A stretch of DNA of 64,000 bases, taken from the NCBI RefSeq assembly GCF_000003815.2, contig NW_023365733.1, positions 93,449 through 157,448 on the forward strand, given 5' to 3'. The DNA is from Branchiostoma floridae. Taxonomy: Eukaryota > Chordata > Leptocardii > Amphioxiformes > Branchiostomatidae. Shown piece after piece: positions 63,301 through 64,000 of the stretch. Position 1 is the stretch's first letter; the number at the start of each line of letters is the position of its first letter. The notes under the pieces are model-generated. The model worked only from the letters and a program-made list of their open reading frames with translations. It did no database searches and was not told the DNA's origin. The translations under genes were made by a program, and so were the position numbers.

Positions 63301-64000
63301 TTTAATTCGGTTCATCAAACGAAGTAAGACTTCCTTTACGTCTTTACTATTGTATTACAGTTACTTTTGAATGCTTGTTTAATTAGATCACATTCAGCAG
63401 CTGTTTTGTTAAGAAACAGACTATTAAGTCGCAAACCACATAGAGGATTTAATTTACGGCTTTATGAAGTTTGATACCTCTGAGTTACATTGAATATAGA
63501 AGTTAGATAAGGGATTTGAAATAAGTACCACAAAGTCTTCTCCACAAACCACGGTTGTGCACACCGGATGCTTTGTCGCTCCAAACGTCTCTGTAAACAG
63601 TACAGACAGACAGAGGCTGTCATCAAATTAAACAAATGTCTGCACGATAACATTATGTAAGGGCACATTAGGTAATAGTACCTGTGGCCGCATAATATGA
63701 AGAACAATCATATTGAGCCACAGAAACTTGTTGATATGTCCTACATTCCTTCGGTCTGTAACGTTATATAGAAGAAATAAAAACGAAACCAATGTTGAGG
63801 GGGCATCCATGGTTATTGTATAATCTTTGAAGGCTATAGATTCAAATCCGGGATTCTTACATGGTGTCTCCTGTTCTTAACATATTTTTCTGGCTTTGTA
63901 TCCTTACCTAGACGAGACAGAACGTCATGAAAGTCCAGGTTGGCGATGATGTCCTCTATGTTTGGACCGACCCATATCAGCAACTGCCGCATCATGTCAA
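49163..64000 (-). CDS. gene 3: CCP/EGF protein with fibrinogen-like C-terminus (gene span, 5' partial)
   Basis: Seventeen minus-strand exons, all phase-compatible, code 829 visible residues. The order is: unassigned segment, CCP x5, EGF, CCP x3, then a fibrinogen-like domain of the contactin-associated-protein type. In the first CCPs introns fall in phase 0 just after the first Cys, so exons straddle domains; the later CCPs are single phase-1 exons. The last four exons give [64 protein letters not shown] and [12 protein letters not shown], a full series of that family's landmarks. One in-frame TGA (60550-60552) replaces an EGF Cys. No membrane anchor is seen after the last domain. The upstream end lies outside the window, so a signal peptide cannot be judged. 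Role likely extracellular recognition or adhesion (inference). Confidence 0.7.
49412..52972. mobile_element. 3.56-kb palindromic element
   Basis: The ends TGGCCAAACTCAAAAAATC and GATTTTTTGAGTTTGGCCA are inverted, and paired positions keep a constant sum (about 102,384) for more than 1.3 kb on each side. The arms are near-identical: both contain an identical 77-codon frame. Arms and centre are built partly of ~165-bp tandem units. A further diverged copy of the end block lies near 51400-51570. No transposase; the short frames are shadows. Confidence 0.85.
52984..54075 (+). mobile_element. 1.1-kb non-autonomous repeat, copy B
   Basis: Same ends and body as copies A and C. It starts 12 bp after the right end of the palindrome. 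Confidence 0.9.
54076..54439. other. spacer between repeat copies B and C
   Basis: Intron sequence of gene 3 with no recognised feature. Confidence 0.4.
54440..55545 (+). mobile_element. 1.1-kb non-autonomous repeat, copy C
   Basis: Near-identical to copy A (8768-9867) along its length, same ends, same orientation as copy B 364 bp to its left. Confidence 0.9.
55706..55847 (-). CDS. gene 3 exon p: fibrinogen-like domain, part 3
   Basis: [41 protein letters not shown]. The WW.SRDG motif and CACG are diagnostic. Phase 0 to 1, donor AAGCAG|GTGAGG. Confidence 0.85.
55848..56243. other. gene 3 intron o/p with repeat fragment
   Basis: AACTAGAGTTCCGCGCCTCC at about 55881 is the reversed end of the CTAGTT repeat family. 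Confidence 0.5.
56244..56401 (-). CDS. gene 3 exon o: fibrinogen-like domain, part 2
   Basis: [50 protein letters not shown]. Matches the T.V.HD.E...V......Y...Y.A...QL..L...S..C.Q block. Phase 1 to 0. Confidence 0.8.
56402..57025. other. gene 3 intron n/o
   Basis: Nothing coding. Holds a hairpin with 14-bp arms (56439-56452 / 56469-56482, GAGGTTTTATCAAT). Confidence 0.4.
57026..57154 (-). CDS. gene 3 exon n: fibrinogen-like domain, start
   Basis: [38 protein letters not shown]: the SC..L...G..SG.Y.I.P..G..PF.V.CD opening. Strong acceptor CCCCCTCCCCAG, phase 1 to 1. Confidence 0.8.
57296..57625. mobile_element. foldback element with ~110-bp arms
   Basis: The arms near 57300-57410 and 57505-57620 are imperfect inverted copies (AGCAAACCGCCTCTTGT / ACAAGAGGCGGTTTGCT). 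No coding capacity. In the intron between exons m and n. Confidence 0.75.
57693..57881 (-). CDS. gene 3 exon m: CCP
   Basis: [46 protein letters not shown]. Same length as exon l (189 bp). Phase 1 to 1. Confidence 0.85.
58300..59255. mobile_element. piggyBac-like MITE
   Basis: Flanked by TTAA (58296-58299 and 59256-59259) with ends CCCTCAAGCACCCGA and TCGGGTGTTTGAGGG. GGGGTCCAAACGGACCCC occurs near both ends. 956 bp, no transposase. TTAA targets with CCC..GGG ends are typical of piggyBac. Confidence 0.8.
59275..59463 (-). CDS. gene 3 exon l: CCP
   Basis: [46 protein letters not shown]. Phase 1 to 1. Very similar to exon m, so a recent duplication. Confidence 0.85.
59790..60015 (-). CDS. gene 3 exon k: CCP
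   Basis: [50 protein letters not shown]. Phase 0 to 1; joined to exon j it restores [17 protein letters not shown] longer phase-0 start at 60042 is possible. Confidence 0.75.
60235..60385. repeat. GT microsatellite
   Basis: Imperfect then pure GT repeat about 50 bp downstream of the exon j donor. Confidence 0.95.
60433..60592 (-). CDS. gene 3 exon j: CCP end plus EGF with in-frame TGA
   Basis: The frame forced by both neighbours reads [16 protein letters not shown] (60550-60552), [30 protein letters not shown], then TPCPDFP. The EGF has C1, C3, C4, C5 and C6; TGA stands exactly where C2 belongs. Phase 2 to 0. A Cys codon (TGC/TGT) differs from TGA at one base. Options: nonsense allele, assembly error, pseudogene, or recoding. 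Confidence 0.6.
60868..61031 (-). CDS. gene 3 exon i: CCP
   Basis: [40 protein letters not shown]. Phase 0 to 2; the fourth Cys is the second residue across the next junction. Confidence 0.7.
61257..61321 (-). CDS. gene 3 exon h: end of one CCP, start of the next
   Basis: [21 protein letters not shown]. Phase 1 to 0. Same design as exons b and e. Confidence 0.65.
61518..61682 (-). CDS. gene 3 exon g: CCP
   Basis: [42 protein letters not shown]. Phase 1 to 1. Confidence 0.75.
61912..62077 (-). CDS. gene 3 exon f: CCP
   Basis: [46 protein letters not shown]. Phase 0 to 1. Confidence 0.7.
62285..62340 (-). CDS. gene 3 exon e: end of one CCP, start of the next
   Basis: [18 protein letters not shown]. 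Phase 1 to 0. Confidence 0.65.
62508..62705 (-). CDS. gene 3 exon d: CCP
   Basis: [41 protein letters not shown]; the last Cys comes from exon e. Phase 1 to 1. Confidence 0.75.
63116..63263 (-). CDS. gene 3 exon c: CCP
   Basis: [44 protein letters not shown]. Phase 0 to 1. Acceptor of AAG type after TTTCGCTATTTC. Confidence 0.7.
63529..63590 (-). CDS. gene 3 exon b: start of first CCP
   Basis: [20 protein letters not shown]; the CGEDFV is the first Cys region of the next CCP. Phase 1 to 0. Confidence 0.6.
63908..64000 (-). CDS. gene 3 exon a (partial): unassigned segment
   Basis: [20 protein letters not shown] and DVLSRL, cut by the window edge. No family recognised. Donor CGTCTAG|GTAAGG, phase 1. 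Confidence 0.55.

Overview
The window looks like nuclear DNA of a lancelet (Branchiostoma-type cephalochordate). It is AT-rich and dense with small non-autonomous transposons. Its genes are split into short, mostly phase-1 exons, each coding one extracellular module: CCP/sushi, HYR, EGF, EMI, TSP1, LamG/pentraxin-like, GCC2_GCC3, fibrinogen-like. The organism is inferred from this style, not from a database match. There are two assembly gaps (582 N at 21237-21818, exactly 100 N at 39920-40019). I saw no bacterial genes, CRISPR array, rRNA or tRNA.

Layout. 1-7,200: repeats, one doubtful exon (34-223, minus), a CpG-rich stretch near 800-1450, a long TTTC microsatellite. 7,211-8,274 (minus): a three-exon gene for a secreted protein of 92 residues. 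8,515-9,867: two transposons. 10,949-18,086 (minus), gene 1: ten exons, 460 residues, signal peptide-EMI-EGF-EGF-CCP-EGF-HYR-CCP-short spacer. 19,287-47,170 (plus), gene 2: about 25 exons, about 1,566 residues, signal peptide, HYR/CCP block, spacer, GCC2_GCC3 x2, LamG, EGF x2, TSP1, CCP, spacer, GCC2_GCC3, transmembrane segment, short tail. 49,163-64,000 (minus), gene 3: seventeen exons, 5' end outside the window, 829 residues visible, eight CCP domains with one EGF, ending in a fibrinogen-like domain of the type found in contactin-associated proteins.

Reading frames were joined by hand across consensus splice sites. Phase is conserved through all of gene 1 and gene 3 and nearly all of gene 2; the weak points are the LamG junction near 41,890-42,111 and the N-terminal exons. 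Genes 1 and 2 lie head to head about 1.2 kb apart and share the series HYR-CCP-spacer, so they look like an inverted paralogous pair. Genes 2 and 3 converge tail to tail with about 2 kb between stop codons. All three products should work at the cell surface or in the matrix. The order HYR-CCP-spacer-GCC2_GCC3-pentraxin-EGF recalls SVEP1, but gene 2 is membrane-anchored and reordered.

Points that most deserve a second look: an in-frame TGA at an EGF cysteine of gene 3; the membrane-anchored SVEP1-like architecture of gene 2 with a duplicated CCP-spacer-GCC2_GCC3 module; a 3.56-kb near-perfect palindrome inside a gene 3 intron; a dead CCP exon inside gene 2; a hAT element nested in another foldback element between genes 2 and 3; and a piggyBac-like element 15 bp from a gene 3 splice donor.
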